Part shown: piece after piece, positions 1 to 11,402 of the stretch
Layout of the letters: every line of letters begins with the position of its first letter
Numbering within the stretch: the stretch's first letter is position 1
Origin: Mesostigma viride
Taxonomy: Eukaryota > Streptophyta > Mesostigmatophyceae > Mesostigmatales > Mesostigmataceae
Assembly: GCA_009746045.1 (NCBI GenBank)
Contig: RPFO01000079.1
Location: 2,191,344-2,255,343 of the forward strand
Reading direction: 5' to 3'
Length of the DNA stretch: 64,000 nt
Position numbers and translations under genes: made by a program
Notes under the pieces: model-generated
Told to the model about the DNA's origin: nothing
Databases searched by the model: none
What the model saw: only the letters and a program-made list of their open reading frames with translations

Positions 1-599
1 ACCACGCCTCCAATGGGTGGATTCCGATCTCGCAGGGTGACTAGGTGAGAGAGTGTACAGCAGGGCTTTCCGAACTGCTTGCTACAGCAGCGTGCATGTT
101 GATCAAGTTAGTCACCAGATGGGGCACGAACCTCCTGTTTCGCCTTGGCTCGGAGCACGATCTGTTTACGTTCCGGATTGGGGGAGAATGATGGGAAGGA
201 TGACGTGCCAAGGGGAGGAAGCGGCAACGTGAACATGGCAGCAGATACAGCGGGTGAGGTTGGTTCATACACGCAGTCCATGCGTGCGTTTATTTCATGA
301 ATGAAACGGAAGCTTTCCTTGGAAGCTTTTGAGCTTGATTCATGAGTTACGCGCCAGCCTTTGTTGGGAGGACGCGGAGCACCGACAGGTGCATTCGCAG
401 CCCATGGTTCGCCATGTCAGATGAGATGGGTGGGATGGGTGAGCGGAGAGAGGAAAGGCAGCCACTGGCAAGCCCAGCAGCCAAAGCAATGGGCCTGCCA
501 ACTCAGGGCCTGGGCAACCTCCTTCCGTACTCACACACTGTGCTGGTGTTTCCATACTGCTAGTGTTGCGTCACCACACTGCCGCTGCTGGTATGAGCA

Positions 600-735
600 A
601 TACTAATAATGGTACGCGCAATAGTAATACTAGTATGGGCAACACTTAGAATAGTGTGAGTGATACTAATAATGGTACGCGCAATAGTAATACTAGTATG
701 GGCGACACTTATAATAGTGTGAGCGATACTAATAC
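600..735. repeat. Imperfect tandem duplication, about 63-bp unit
   Basis: Two copies of an AT-rich block built around TACTAATAATGGTACGCGCA and TACTAGTATGGGC lie side by side. The rest of 1-1061 shows no convincing coding frame; short open frames there lack splice context or recognisable motifs. The 3' exons of the coiled-coil gene that ends its visible part at 1062 could lie here but I could not identify them. Confidence 0.7.
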
Positions 736-1061
736 TAGTGCAAGGGATACCACTGCCCCTATGGCTTCAAGGTAATCTGTTACCATCCCATAGTCCTCAC
801 CGACCCCTCCTCCGCACCGACTCTTGTGCGGCACGCGCAACCACTAACACTTCCACATGCCATAACCGACACAACTCACTACCAGTCTACCTCCAATCTC
901 GATGACCACTGCTAAGTACTGGAACCCCTGTTCCTACTGTTATCCAGGTGCCCTGTGCCAGCGGACACTCCCCACCTGTTCTACCCACTCGGCGCAGTAC
1001 TCGCGACCACGAGCACTACCGCCACAACCTACTGCTCATCCCAGGAGCTAGCACTCCCCAC

Positions 1062-4000
1062 CTGCTCCTCCAACTGGGCGCGATACTCCGCCCTCGCCTG
1101 CGCCCAGCGCGCCAACAGCTCCCGCTGCGTCGTCAACTGAGGGGGCGCGTCGTCGCGACCCTCGCGCTGCGAGAGCAGTTTGAGCCCTGCCCCTGAATGG
1201 CTGTCGCCCAGGGGGTGCTGCTCCTCCTGCCTTCGCTGGCGCTGCTGCAGCTCGCGCTGCTGCTGGATCTGTTTGGGGGGGGGGGGAGGGGATTAGCATC
1301 AGGCCGGTGGAGTGGGGTGGGGTGTTGGGAAACAGTCAACATATTGAGGAGGCAAACAGGTGGCGCACACCATTACGATAACATTATACCTCGTAATGTA
1401 CTGTCATTATGTACTTACACTTTAAAACCCTAACACCCCCATGCAACAAACTGCCTAACTGACTGCCCCCCCCCCCGGCCTCCCCAAAGCACACGCGCGT
1501 GCCCACACACACCAATACACACATATGCATACCCCCCCCCGTCCTCGCCCCTCCCTCTTTCCCTCTCACCACCCTCTCCCCCCCCGTTTGGTAACCCCAT
1601 CCCCCCCCCCTCCGCACCCACCTGCTCCCGCAGCGCCTGCCCGTACTCGCGCTTGCGCCGCTCCATCTCCGCGTTATGTGCCGCGATCTCTTCTGCGAGA
1701 GCACGCTCCGCCTTCTCCGCCCACTCGGCCAGACGAGCCTCCTCCTCAGGCGACCACTCCACGGGCGCGGCCGCCGGTTTGGGCCTGTCACCCCCCCCGT
1801 GGGGCTTGCTGGCCACGCCAAAGTCTGCTTGGGATGATGAGCTGGCGCGTGTGGCCAGCTGCTTCTGCAGGCCCTCTTGCACGGTCGCCCGCATCTGTGC
1901 ACGCCGCTCCTCCACGCGGCGCTGGGGGGGGGGGGTGGCCAGTGGGGGTGGGAGTGGGCGGTTGGCGCGGAGGCAACGTAAGGCAGATATCTCCTGGGTG
2001 GGCGTAGGTGGGTGCATGGCCCGGGGGCGCGGGGGGGGGGGGGGGGGGGGGGGGATCCTTTCCTGGGTGAGCGTATGCAAAACTTCCGCGGTTGTTGGAT
2101 GTCGATGGGCGTGCTAGCCATTCCTGGGGGGGCCTCACGCTCCGGCAGTGACGGACGGATGCCGTTTACAGACGTCTTCATTCGTCCCATGGATGTGCGG
2201 CAAGTTGCGGTATCCCCCTGATGACGAGGGCACGGCCTCACTGCTTAGTCCTTCTCCTCCGCGCACACATACCATTCAAACCCTTACCCCCACTCGACGT
2301 GTACTCCCCCGGGCCAACTCTCCTCAACCGCTATTAATTAATTAATTAATTAGGAACACAACAACCGCTATGAGCAAAGGCTATTCCTCTCCTCAACCGC
2401 TATGAGCAAAGGCTATTCCTCTCCTCAACCGCTATGAGCAAAGGCTATTCCTCTCCTCAACCGCTATGAGCAAAGGCTATTCCTCTCCTCAACCGCTATG
2501 AGCAAAGGCTATTCCTCTCCTCAACCGCTATGAGCAAAGGCTATTCCTCTCCTCAACCGCTATGAACAAAGGCTATTCCTCTCCTCAACCGCTATGAGCA
2601 AAGGCTATTCCTCTCCTCAACCGCTATGAGCAAAGGCTATTCCTCTCCTCAACCGCTATGAGCAAAGGCTATTCCTCTCCTCAACCGCTATGAGCAAAGG
2701 CTATTCCTCTCCTCAACCGCTATGAGCAAAGGCTATTCCTCTCCTCAACCGCTATGAGCAAAGGCTATTCCTCTCCTCAACCGCTATGAGCAAAGGCTAT
2801 TCCTCTCCTCAACCGCTATGAGCAAAGGCTATTCCTCTCCTCAACCGCTATGAGCAAAGGCTATTCCTCTCCTCAACCGCTATGAACAAAGGCTATTCCT
2901 CTCCTCAACCGCTATGAGCAAAGGCTATTCCTCTCCTCAACCGCTATGAGCAAAGGCTATTCCTTCCCCGCTCCGCACACTTCCCCTGCTCCGCATCTCT
3001 CTGTTCCTGCCCCTCCCTGTGTTCTCCTGGTGCTCGGCCACTAGAATATCATTAGTGTAACCCACACCCTGATCCTTACCCCGCCCCTTCACCATGTGCT
3101 CCTTTTGCTTGGTGACGGTATCATCCCAGATATCCACACACCCTGCCCCTAGGCCCTACCCTGGCCCCTCACCGTGTACTCTTTCTGCTCGGCCGCAATC
3201 GCCGCCTCCACGCGGCGCGCCTCCTCCACGCGCCGCTGGTGCTCCGCGCGCAGGCGCTCCGCCTTCTCCTTGACCTGGGAGGGCGAGGGAGGCCGAAGTC
3301 AAAGGGAGTCGTTCCATCGCGAGGGAGGCCAGGCAGCGAGGGAATACGGTTGTTGAAGCAAGAATTGAGGCAAGGGAGGCAAAGGAAAGGGACTTGCCCC
3401 ATAGCGAGGGAGGCAAGGAAAGGTTCATGGGATGCAGCAAGGAAGAGGGTGCATGCGGTGCAGCAGGGAAGAGGCTTCATGGGGTACATCCAGAATGGAG
3501 GCAAGGGCGTTAGTTATCCCACTGTCATGGGAGGCAAGCCAAGGGCCAGTTGGGAAGGGGAGATTTCATATGCTTTATCAAGCCAAGCCACAGGGAGGGT
3601 GAATTGCGAAGATAGAGAGCCTCCCACTGAAGCCAAGACGAACCTTCCATCCTCTTTACAGCACACACGCCATTACATCAGGCAAGAACACGACTCTACC
3701 ATATGGCCCCAACCCCACCCGCAAGTCTTACCTCCTACGCCATCGCCGGCCACTCCCACAACATGGATATCTGCGGCTACCCCTCCCACCACTCCTGACC
3801 GCACACAGACCAGCACGCCACCCTCTACCCCCCCTCCGCAACACCCACCAGCGCCCCGTTGATGCACAGGTCGCAGATGAGGCCCCCGTTCTTGACGCCG
3901 TGGCGACACGTGGCGCTGCTGGGCGTGGCAAAGCCGTCACCGCCAGCATCGCCGTCACCGTGACCATGGCCACCCCTGCTCGAACGATTCAAGTCACCAC

Positions 4001-5435
4001 CCGCGGACTGAGGGCGGCCAGCTCCCGCTGCCTGTTGTGGGCCCTTATCGGCGCCCAACCCGGCCCGTTCCCTGCCCTTGTCGACAAGGAAGCGGAAGGT
4101 GGGCGAGGCCACGTCCACCGTCGGCTCACCCGCCACGAAGTGGGAGAACTTGGTCGTCTGCGCGCGGACGGGGGGGCAGGGGGAGGACAGGATGAATGGT
4201 ATAAAGGATTAACAGTGAAAATACAAGAAAAAAAAAACGAAGGGCCTAGGCCTGCGCGGGGCATTGAAGGGCATGACGGGGTGGATGAGCTCACGAAGGG
4301 ACCCGTACAGGAACTTGCTTATCTGTTAAGGGCTGGTGGGGGTGGGGCGGGGGGAACAGGACAGCACCACGTGGATGGCTAACAAAGGATTGACTACAAC
4401 TTGGAGAAGATATCCTGAAAATTAGAGCACTGACATAAAGATTACTCTCCCCTTTGGCCGGGGACGAGTGGATGCTGCTAAGATCCTGTTTTCGAGCACG
4501 CGCAAGAGCATTTGGCGGGAACAAGCATTAAGTGCAGCCTTAGTGATACGTATTCAAGGAGTAGACTGTAAGGTTGGCCTGGGCCGTCCTTGTGATGTGA
4601 ATGAATATACACCAGTACACCGCCATATCGTCCCGGTGCATGGCCGGGACAGATGGTACATTGCCAAGCCCATCTCGAACAACCAGTACTGTGGGCCATC
4701 CCCACACCCAGCCGCGCCCATCGCCCCGCAGAGATGCCTACCTGTGAGAGAACCACCACCCCACCCCACCCCACCCCACCCCACCCCACCCCACCCCACC
4801 CCACCCCACCCCACCCCACCCCACCCCACCCCACCCCACCCCACCCCACCCCACCCCACCCCACCCCACCCCACCCCACCCCACCCCACCCCACCCCACC
4901 CCACCCCACCCCACCCCACCATCCCATCCCAACCCAACCCACCCCTGCATCCCACCACACATGCTTACGCCGCCACACATGCTTGCATGCATGTGTGCGC
5001 AGACCGGCCCATACTGTGCTATCGCCCACACCCCAGGTGCTGTCACCTACACAGTCCAGTGTGAGAGCAGGACATCAGCCCTGCCATCCGCAACCAACAG
5101 GCTCCCCTTAGGGAGAATTGTGAATGGATGAAGGATGAGTGAATGCATTAATAAAGCCTCACCCGGTACTCGTCCTTGTAGCTGGACACGGCAGAAGAAG
5201 AGGGCGTTGACGTGGCACGTGTGGCGGCCGCGGTGGTGATGCTGCCGTCGTCCCTGTTGGGCCCTGCCACATTGTTGTACTGGCCACGTGAGGTCAGCGC
5301 GCTTGCCCTGTGATCCTCGGCGGAGTCGCCGAAGGTGCTGCCATCGTCGCGAGTCGCTTCTGCCGCTCTCGGCGCGTCGTGCGCGAACAGCACGCGGGCC
5401 GTGCTCGCCACGGCCTCCCCGTTGGCCACGGATGT
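1062..5435 (-). CDS. Multi-exon coiled-coil protein, partial (host gene)
   Basis: Five exons can be traced on the minus strand, all beginning and ending in phase 0 with AG/GT sites: 5163-5435 (91 aa), 3849-4157 (103 aa), 3173-3274 (34 aa), 1622-1921 (100 aa) and 1062-1268 (69 aa). The first is Ser/Thr/Ala-rich and low in complexity. The second holds FVAGEPTVDVASPTFRFLVD and a cysteine cluster (CRHGVKNGG..CDLC). The last three are highly charged, rich in E, R, Q and A, typical of long coiled coils (for example VEEARRVEAAIAAEQKEY). Three exons end in a similar motif: KEYT, EYGQALREQ and EYRAQLEEQ, suggesting exon duplication. The exact family is not recognised; a ciliary or cytoskeletal coiled-coil protein is a guess from composition. 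Exons before 5435, after 1062 and perhaps within the large introns are missing from this model. Confidence 0.65.
2361..2962. repeat. 32-bp minisatellite, about 19 copies
   Basis: A nearly perfect tandem array of a 32-bp unit (AACCGCTATGAGCAAAGGCT plus ATTCCTCTCCTC). Copies differ almost only by a G-to-A change (GAGCAAA to GAACAAA) in two units. It lies in the intron between the 1622-1921 and 3173-3274 exons of the coiled-coil gene. A short (TTAA)n tract precedes it at about 2334-2352. Confidence 0.95.
4756..4921. repeat. (CCCCA)n microsatellite
   Basis: About 33 uninterrupted CCCCA units (TGGGG on the other strand), inside the intron between exons 3849-4157 and 5163-5435. The G-rich strand is the coding strand of the host gene, so the intron RNA could fold into G-quadruplexes. 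It is internal and flanked by unique sequence, so it is not read as a telomere end. Confidence 0.95.
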
Positions 5436-5483
5436 CTTGCAGAAAAGGTTATTATTAGGCAGGAGATCTCTCTCTGATCTTCG

Positions 5484-6195
5484 GTGCGGGGAAGGGGCGG
5501 ACATGCGTGGCTTGTACACCCTAATCTCTCCACTCGCTCCATTGCTGGCGGGAAGTTTTGCAGCTTCCTGGGGTATTACTACACCCAAATGCCTGCCAGG
5601 GCGCGAGTGGACGCAGGGGTTGGGGGCACGTCAGAAGGCAATGATGGATTTATGCAGGCATTCTACATTGGTTTTGACGAAGAAGCTATCCTTGAAATGC
5701 ACCAAACTTCCGCTAAGCTCAATCATGCCTGGAGGATGCTGTTGACACTAGGACCGAACATTAGCATGGGCCCGCCATGCTGCAAGACGGAGAATAAATG
5801 CATGCGGGGAACTTACTCAAGAAGGCTAAATTCCCCATCCGTGTCCATGTTGGCCAATTGGGCGTCTCTAGCCGGAGGCAAAGCTCGACAAGCTACTCGT
5901 ATCGCTCAGCCCACACAGGCTCATCGACTTCCGGTTTGGATGGCCTAAGGCGAGCAATCTACTTATGTGGGGGAGAAAATATAATGTGTCATATTTGACC
6001 ATGCCTGATGCTCAAAGCGTAGCAGTAATGCATGTTTCTGCCTGCATTATTGCAGATGGTGCGTTAGTGGCCGGCATAAATCCTTTCCCAGAATTCATGG
6101 TGGATCGTGACCCAGCACTTGTCGATGAACCGTTTATTAGGTTTGCGTACGCCAAGCTGCCCAAGGTTGGCCAACGGCCGTTAACCAAATGGTAA
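5484..6195 (+). other. Possible coding relic, function unknown
   Basis: Open stretches on the plus strand look protein-like but fall in different frames. One, around 5640-5760, reads GNDGFMQAFYIGFDEEAILE and onward. One at 5990-6195 ends a frame with INPFPEFMVDRDPALVDEPF and IRFAYAKLPKVGQRPLTKW before a stop. No clear GT-AG pairs join them and no family is recognised. This could be a decayed gene, the 3' part of an unrecognised mobile element, or chance. Confidence 0.3.
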
Positions 6196-6749
6196 ATACA
6201 GCCTGTTGTTGGGACAATATTTACCTACAGCCACTCAGCCAGCACTATCCGCCTTCTGTAACAGTTGCCGTACAAATCTTGTAAAAAATTACTATTTCAA
6301 TCGACTTTCTATTTGCTGTAAAACATAGTACCATGCATCACCGTATATAAGAACGGTCGGCGGTACCCCTCCGGCCAACTCGCCATGTGCGGTGGGCACA
6401 ACAACAACAACAACAACCGGCCAAGTCGTTGCACCTGAACCTGATGCATTTTGCCAGGACAAAGCCGCGCAATATTTTGGCCCGCTATGCCGGTGAATAA
6501 TTAGTGGAAACGCACGACGCAACGTGCTTCTGAGTTCCGACATGCGCCGCCCGCCAATCGAACCTTCAATGCCTGTGGGTTATTCCAGTCTCTCGCATGC
6601 TTGCATTAATTAATGCGTACATATCTGCGGCGTTGTGGCCCTGAAGCTTTCTGCCTGTAACTTGGCCATCAAAAGTTGTGTAGTGGCAACTTGCAGTATC
6701 CGCGTGAAGCGAGTTACCGACAGCGGCTGTAATTGACTGCCTTATTGCG

Positions 6750-7418
6750 ATGGCGGGCGGCCGTAAAGGGGGGCGCAGCGCGAAGCGCAGTGGCAAGAAA
6801 AACCACACGGCAAACGGAATTGAAAAGCCTGCCGCTCCTAACGGCACAAACTCAGAAAAACAGCCTACAGTATCGCGCGACCTTCTGATGCTGGAGCGTG
6901 ATGGAAAGAGCCTGCTAGCCTCATCGCTTATTATATCGCCAAAGGAAAGCCGACAACCTGGGGTGCGCCCCACGTTCGAAAGAGTCCCAGAGAGCGGCCT
7001 ACTGGCGAGGGCACGGTTGTTTTTGCCAACACTCGCTGAGGCTAATCGCGATCTTGCGTCGCTGCCGTCAGATCCTTCTTCTGGAATTGAGCTCACCAGG
7101 GTCTCCGATGGCGGCGACTTGCTAGTGGAGGCAGAGGACCCAGTGGAATGTTCTGAGGATGCCCAGCCTGGAGTGGTCATGGACTTGGCTCTGGGCATAC
7201 TCGAGCTTAAAAACGAAGCCGCCATTGCGGCCGCGGAACGGGCTCTGTTATCGCAACAGAATGATAATAGTACGGACAGTAGTAGTGAGGACAACGATAG
7301 TGAAGATGAATCCGGCCTGCCCACTTTGAGGACAGGTAAATCAGTTGCTGCAAGAAGTAACGGGCAGGACCTCAGAAGTAGGAACCCGAAAAAGCCATGC
7401 AAAATCGTGGAATTGTAA
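6750..7418 (+). CDS. NOPCHAP1-like (DUF4598) snoRNP assembly factor
   Basis: A 222-aa intronless frame. The N-terminus (about 1-25) is basic and probably nuclear (GGRKGGRSAKRSGKK). Residues about 42-60 (SRDLLMLERDGKSLLASSLI) and 75-100 (FERVPESGLLARARLFLPTL, AEANRDL) match the order and spacing I recall for human C12orf45/NOPCHAP1, where SPLLDQVQTFLPQMARANEK follows a similar Leu-rich start. Next comes a conserved-looking VVMDLALGILEL helix (human VIQMDVALFEM) and then an acidic Ser tail, TDSSSEDNDSEDES, as in the human protein. NOPCHAP1 is known to bridge NOP58 to the R2TP chaperone complex during box C/D snoRNP assembly. The start is the first ATG, followed at once by the basic segment. The stop overlaps TGTAA, the usual green-algal polyadenylation signal. 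The assignment is from memory of the family, not from a search. Confidence 0.75.
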   Translation: MAGGRKGGRSAKRSGKKNHTANGIEKPAAPNGTNSEKQPTVSRDLLMLERDGKSLLASSLIISPKESRQPGVRPTFERVPESGLLARARLFLPTLAEANRDLASLPSDPSSGIELTRVSDGGDLLVEAEDPVECSEDAQPGVVMDLALGILELKNEAAIAAAERALLSQQNDNSTDSSSEDNDSEDESGLPTLRTGKSVAARSNGQDLRSRNPKKPCKIVEL

Positions 7419-7652
7419 ACTGGCAACAGATCAAGTTTGAACAAGTCCGGTAATCATCAGACGGCATCTGGGTCCTGCTTATTAACCATGCTTGAAGGCC
7501 AATGAGGCAATGAGCTAGTGTGGCAATACACACTTGCCTTTGATTTGACCGGGCTATGAATTCGGTATGGTGATTCTTATAATTCTATGAAAGATCACCT
7601 GAACTATTATATCAGGTGTGTTTAATATTGATCTGGTACGTCTTCCCATGTA

Positions 7653-7978
7653 CAGTCATCCCCGCCCTAAGTTACCTTTCTTAAGGTTATGCCGCTATGG
7701 CCCCGCGTTAAGTTACGACGCCCAGATTTTGGCAGCGTATATCTCACCGTCCACCTTTCGCAAAAAATATCTGGCCGGGAAAATGGACTTCGGGCGACTT
7801 CGATGTCGCAGCTGGATCGGGCTTGAGGAGAGCTGTCGATTGCCTTCTAGAAGTCCGTCAGAGGAGTTGGGGGTGTGCTGCTGGCCTAATTCTACTAGCT
7901 GCAAAGGCTACGTCCCCGTATTAAGTTACGACGTTGAGAATTTGGCGGCGATCGTAACTTACAACGCCGGGATGACTG
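7653..7978. mobile_element. Pogo/mariner-type MITE, 326 bp
   Basis: It is bounded by TA dinucleotides (7651-7652 and 7979-7980) and by inverted ends starting CAGTCATCCC, with TAAGTTAC close inside each end. Inner copies of TAAGTTACGACG occur near 7712 and, inverted, near 7922. The first nine bases, CAGTCATCC/CAGTCATTC, and the following TTAAGTT motif resemble the ends of the 10.4-kb pogo transposon at 51,973-62,375, so it is probably a small non-autonomous relative. It has no coding capacity. Confidence 0.7.
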
Positions 7979-8139
7979 TACTCGATCACTTCAAGAAGAG
8001 TCAGATTACAAACATTCTCGGGTGTTACTGTCCTCAGCAACAAGGGGTGACCGACCATTGCTTATGCAATCATCCCCGAGGGTTGTACCCGTGGGCTAAG
8101 CTTCAGCCACGAGCACATTCACTCATTCAGGCCTGGCTA

Positions 8140-8575
8140 CTGTAGACCATGTCTGGGCTTGGAGGCGCAGGCGGTAGGGCTGCATGGAGATTAGCGTCAA
8201 AACAGAGGCGATGGTGATTGGTGCTACCAGTCGCCCGCCGCTCCCGCGGCTCCTAGACGGGTCTGAGTTGCAGTTCCGTGATCGCTTCAAACTGTTGAGG
8301 AGCATGCTCCCTAACACGGCCGCCGAGGATGTGGACACCCGCATCGGCCTGGCCTAGCTGGGCCAGGCTTCCCTCGCTCAACACGAACTGGCACTCCAAG
8401 GACGTAGGCGAGGACCGCAAGCTAGCGAGTACGTGCTCTTCAAGGTCTTGGTCCTCACGGTGCTCAAATACGGCGCCGAGGCATGGCCGACGCTCACAGA
8501 CCAGCTGGTCACCCGGCTGAATGGCACATGCAGTAACTAGGATGCTCCAACAGGTCCTGCACGTAGGATTTTATA
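8140..8575 (+). mobile_element. LINE fragment (L1/RTE-like RT region)
   Basis: A decayed piece of the same LINE family as 42,690-43,440 and 50,513-63,165. It shares the segments following the RT catalytic box: the CTGGGCTTGGAGG block, the CGATCGCTTCAAACTG block and GATGTGGACACCCGCATCGG (protein DVDTRIGLA, compare DVDHRISLA in the minus-strand LINE). Later CTCAAATACGGCGCCGAGGC corresponds to LTYGAE. Several stops interrupt it. Both ends are truncated. Confidence 0.75.
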
Positions 8576-10027
8576 TGCATAGGTCACTCGAGTCTTTGTA
8601 GAAGGGTATGCCTAGCAAGGTTATGAGCAAGCAACCAATTCGTGTGCAGCCCACTTTCTAGTGTTCATGCTTGGCGCTGGATTCGTTGTCCACACCGTCG
8701 CGTCGCTACAGTAACATGATGTTTTCTGGCATACGCGGGCTGTTGGTTCCTGCCGCGCATTTGAAAGTGACATTCTCCGATTTTTGCCTTAATGCACCGT
8801 GTGCCATGGCAGTTCTTGGACATTTGGAAACATGGCATGGCTAACGTAATGACTGACTAGCTAGACCTTTTCAGTGGCCGGCTTTCCATTTGTGGGTATT
8901 TCTTCGTATATGGTGGGAGAGCGATCGCAGCAATGGTGCTCACCACTAGACACTCCCGGCCGGCCAGTTAGGCTCGAAACACACGCCCTGATCAAGCAAG
9001 CTGTTTCCGGCCCCACAGCCTAGGTCATCTAGTCGCTTTACAAGGAAGCCAGCCATAATTTCAAAGCACAATGAGGCTACACATTTCCATCTCCATTCAT
9101 ATTCATCATCCTGAACGACTCGAAAACGCGGAAAAGATGACAGCAGGTTCGACTGACCATGGTCCGGATTCTCCCGATTTCTGGCCTGCGCTGGTTGTCT
9201 CCTTGATGCAAGCAACCAACGCGCGCGCAGCCGGCACTTCGTTAGTGTAGCGCCCTTGATTGGGTATAGCTTGGGTACCCGCCTCCTATTGGCCCACTGC
9301 TCTGCACATTGTTTTGATAGGCCGGGTACTTGGGCATCTCCGACTAGTTGGGGAATGGTGGCCGACCCTCAATGAATAAAGAAGATATGCTTTCAAACGA
9401 GACCCCATGTTGCAAGATTTTGATTGGGATACTTTCTTCTTTGTTATACGAATGTCTTATGAATGCCACAAGAGAGTTGGTCATACATGGAAATCTGTTC
9501 GATCTTCTTTCCATTACACAGGAGGAACCGACACTCGCGCCGACAACACCCAAAGCCTGTGGGCCACTAAAACCGAACGCTGCTACATGCCACCTGGCAT
9601 TGATTGATCAACTAGGTCGCCTTGATAGAACACAGGCAATTCAATTTCAACCGTCGTCTGTTCTTAACAATCATAGCACGTTGGTTGTCTCCTTGACTGA
9701 TAGCACGCACCATATTACTATCCATCCATGCAATCCTCACTTTCACATTGGCGACTATAGGTCTGCAAATCGCCGTTTAGCTTTTCGCCGTTAAGCTTGA
9801 GCTGTACCTAGAACAGCTCGACCAATCGGTCAGCGTTTCTCTCATTATAGTAGAGCATAGCAAGGAGCAAGCCTATCCACGAGCCACGAGCCACGAGGTA
9901 GCCATGGCTGTCGGAGCTCGTAACTTTCACGTTTGAGCGCCGAATTCAGCTGTGAATATCACAATCGCTTCGTCTTTCTAAGACGCACATGCTGATATAA
10001 TTTTCCGACGCTATTACGCAATATACG
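8576..10027. other. No recognisable gene
   Basis: A 148-aa frame (9348-9794, plus) and an 89-aa frame (8946-9215, minus) are open but show no motif, and their codon use is not gene-like. A 43-bp stretch at 9171-9215 recurs inverted at 63,497-63,541, so part of this interval is a dispersed repeat. The last 100 bases before 10,028 may be the 5' UTR of the ORF1-bearing LINE unit. Confidence 0.5.
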
Positions 10028-11402
10028 ATGAGCAAACGCCTCTCGACGCAACGCAGCCTGGCGGCTGCGCTTAGCAATGAAAATACGTCTGCAGCCTCGG
10101 CTGCAGCTTCGCCAACCGGCCCAGATGGCAACGGTGACACTAGTAGTGCACTGGTGCTCGCCCAGCCTTCCGGGCTCGCCTCGCCATCAGCATCGCCTGA
10201 ACCTAAGCGCAGTCGCTCTGCTGAGCCGCCCTGGGAAGAGCGCTCCTTTGACGTCAACAGCCCCGGCTTCTGGCAGCGCAGCCCCGGTTGGTTCATGGAA
10301 GACTTGTATTACGGCAATCACGCCTCGCTTCTAGCCCTGTGCGTGTACCTCACGTCCCACAACCGTGGCCGCTGGCCTGGTGACGGCAAGCTTGTCGACC
10401 CCGCCGAGGCTCTCCCAATCATTCACCGCATGCCTCGCCCCAGGCTTCAACGCTTCGCCCTCTGCTCCCTTGTTGGACGCTCCGAATCCGAGATCTGGGC
10501 TTCCCCACCGCCCCCCCCACCTTCCCCACCGAAGCCACCATCCGCACCCTCCTCAAGGAAGCTTTCGAGCAGCACGTGACCCCTCTTGCAGCAGGTGTGG
10601 CGGCAATTGGCGGCACGCTGGCTGCTGAGCTTCCCACCATCCCCACCGCCACCGCCACCCTCCTCGCCTCCACCCCTCCCCCTCCACCGACTCCATCACC
10701 GCCCAGCTCCGTGACATCGACCAGCGCCTCAAGGATAATGCAATCGCTATCGAGGTCTTGCAGAACACAGCAGGCCTCACCGCCCAGGCAGTGAAGGACA
10801 TTGCCGCCAAGCCAGCCCCGGCGGGCCTGGCCGGCGATGCTCCTCCCATCACGACCTGGGCGGACATGCTTAAGCAACATACCACCTCCACCACCTCCGC
10901 CGTCGCAGCCCAGCTCCAGCGGCAGACGCTTGACCTCCGCGAGGAGGCCGAGCTCGACAAGCGCAGCCTCAACGCCATACTCAAGAACTTGGACATGGAA
11001 GAAGGTGAGAATTCCGAGAAGCTTGCACGTGCGTTTGAGAGCAAAATCCTTGCACGCATGGGCCTTCTTGGTGAGATCAAGCTGACCGCCCACCGCCTCC
11101 CCCGCGCGCGGGGTAAGGCAGGGGCGCCTCCGCTTCTTCTCATCTTTGATAGCCCAGCGGACAAGATTTCGTTTCTCAGACGCCGCAAGCGGCTCGCGAA
11201 TACTCCCTTCACCGTGGACGACGACTTGACCCTGGCACAGCAACAACGGCGACGGGAGCTATGGCCGACCTACACCCAGCTCCGGCAGACCAAGGCGGGC
11301 CAGCCGGTGTACTGGAAGGGGGCGGCCATCTACGTCGGCCACAAGCCCTGGCAAGCGACCCCCTCGACCACCGCGGCCCCAGCAACTCCAGCCCCAGCCT
11401 AG
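10028..11402 (+). CDS. LINE ORF1-type protein, frame-interrupted
   Basis: The N-terminal part (10,028-10,560) opens MSKRLSTQRSLAAALSNENT, is Ser/Ala/Pro-rich, and contains SFDVNSPGFWQRSPGWFMED. The C-terminal part (frame of 10,758-11,402) reads TWADMLKQHTTSTTSAVAAQ, then a coiled-coil stretch, then ILARMGLLGEIKLTAHRLPR, ISFLRRRKRLAN and DDDLTLAQQQRRRELWPTY. The order matches L1-type ORF1 proteins: coiled coil, RNA-binding core and C-terminal domain with the DLTP..R..R.LWP motif. Related decayed pieces at 41,262-41,535 and 42,120-42,660 confirm a repeated family. The frame changes at least twice near poly-C runs (about 10,500-10,700), either real indels or sequencing error. No reverse transcriptase follows. 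Confidence 0.7.

Noticed and set aside
2361-2962. CRISPR array
   Set aside because: Direct 32-bp repeats without spacers, in a eukaryotic intron; a minisatellite.
3239-3862. 207-aa plus-strand frame
   Set aside because: It runs antisense across two exons and an intron of the coiled-coil gene.
4756-4921. Telomeric repeat or chromosome end
   Set aside because: The (CCCCA)n tract is internal and flanked by exons of one gene; the usual green-plant telomere unit is TTTAGGG or TTTTAGGG.
9348-9794. 148-aa plus-strand frame
   Set aside because: No motif or splice support, and part of the interval matches a dispersed repeat.
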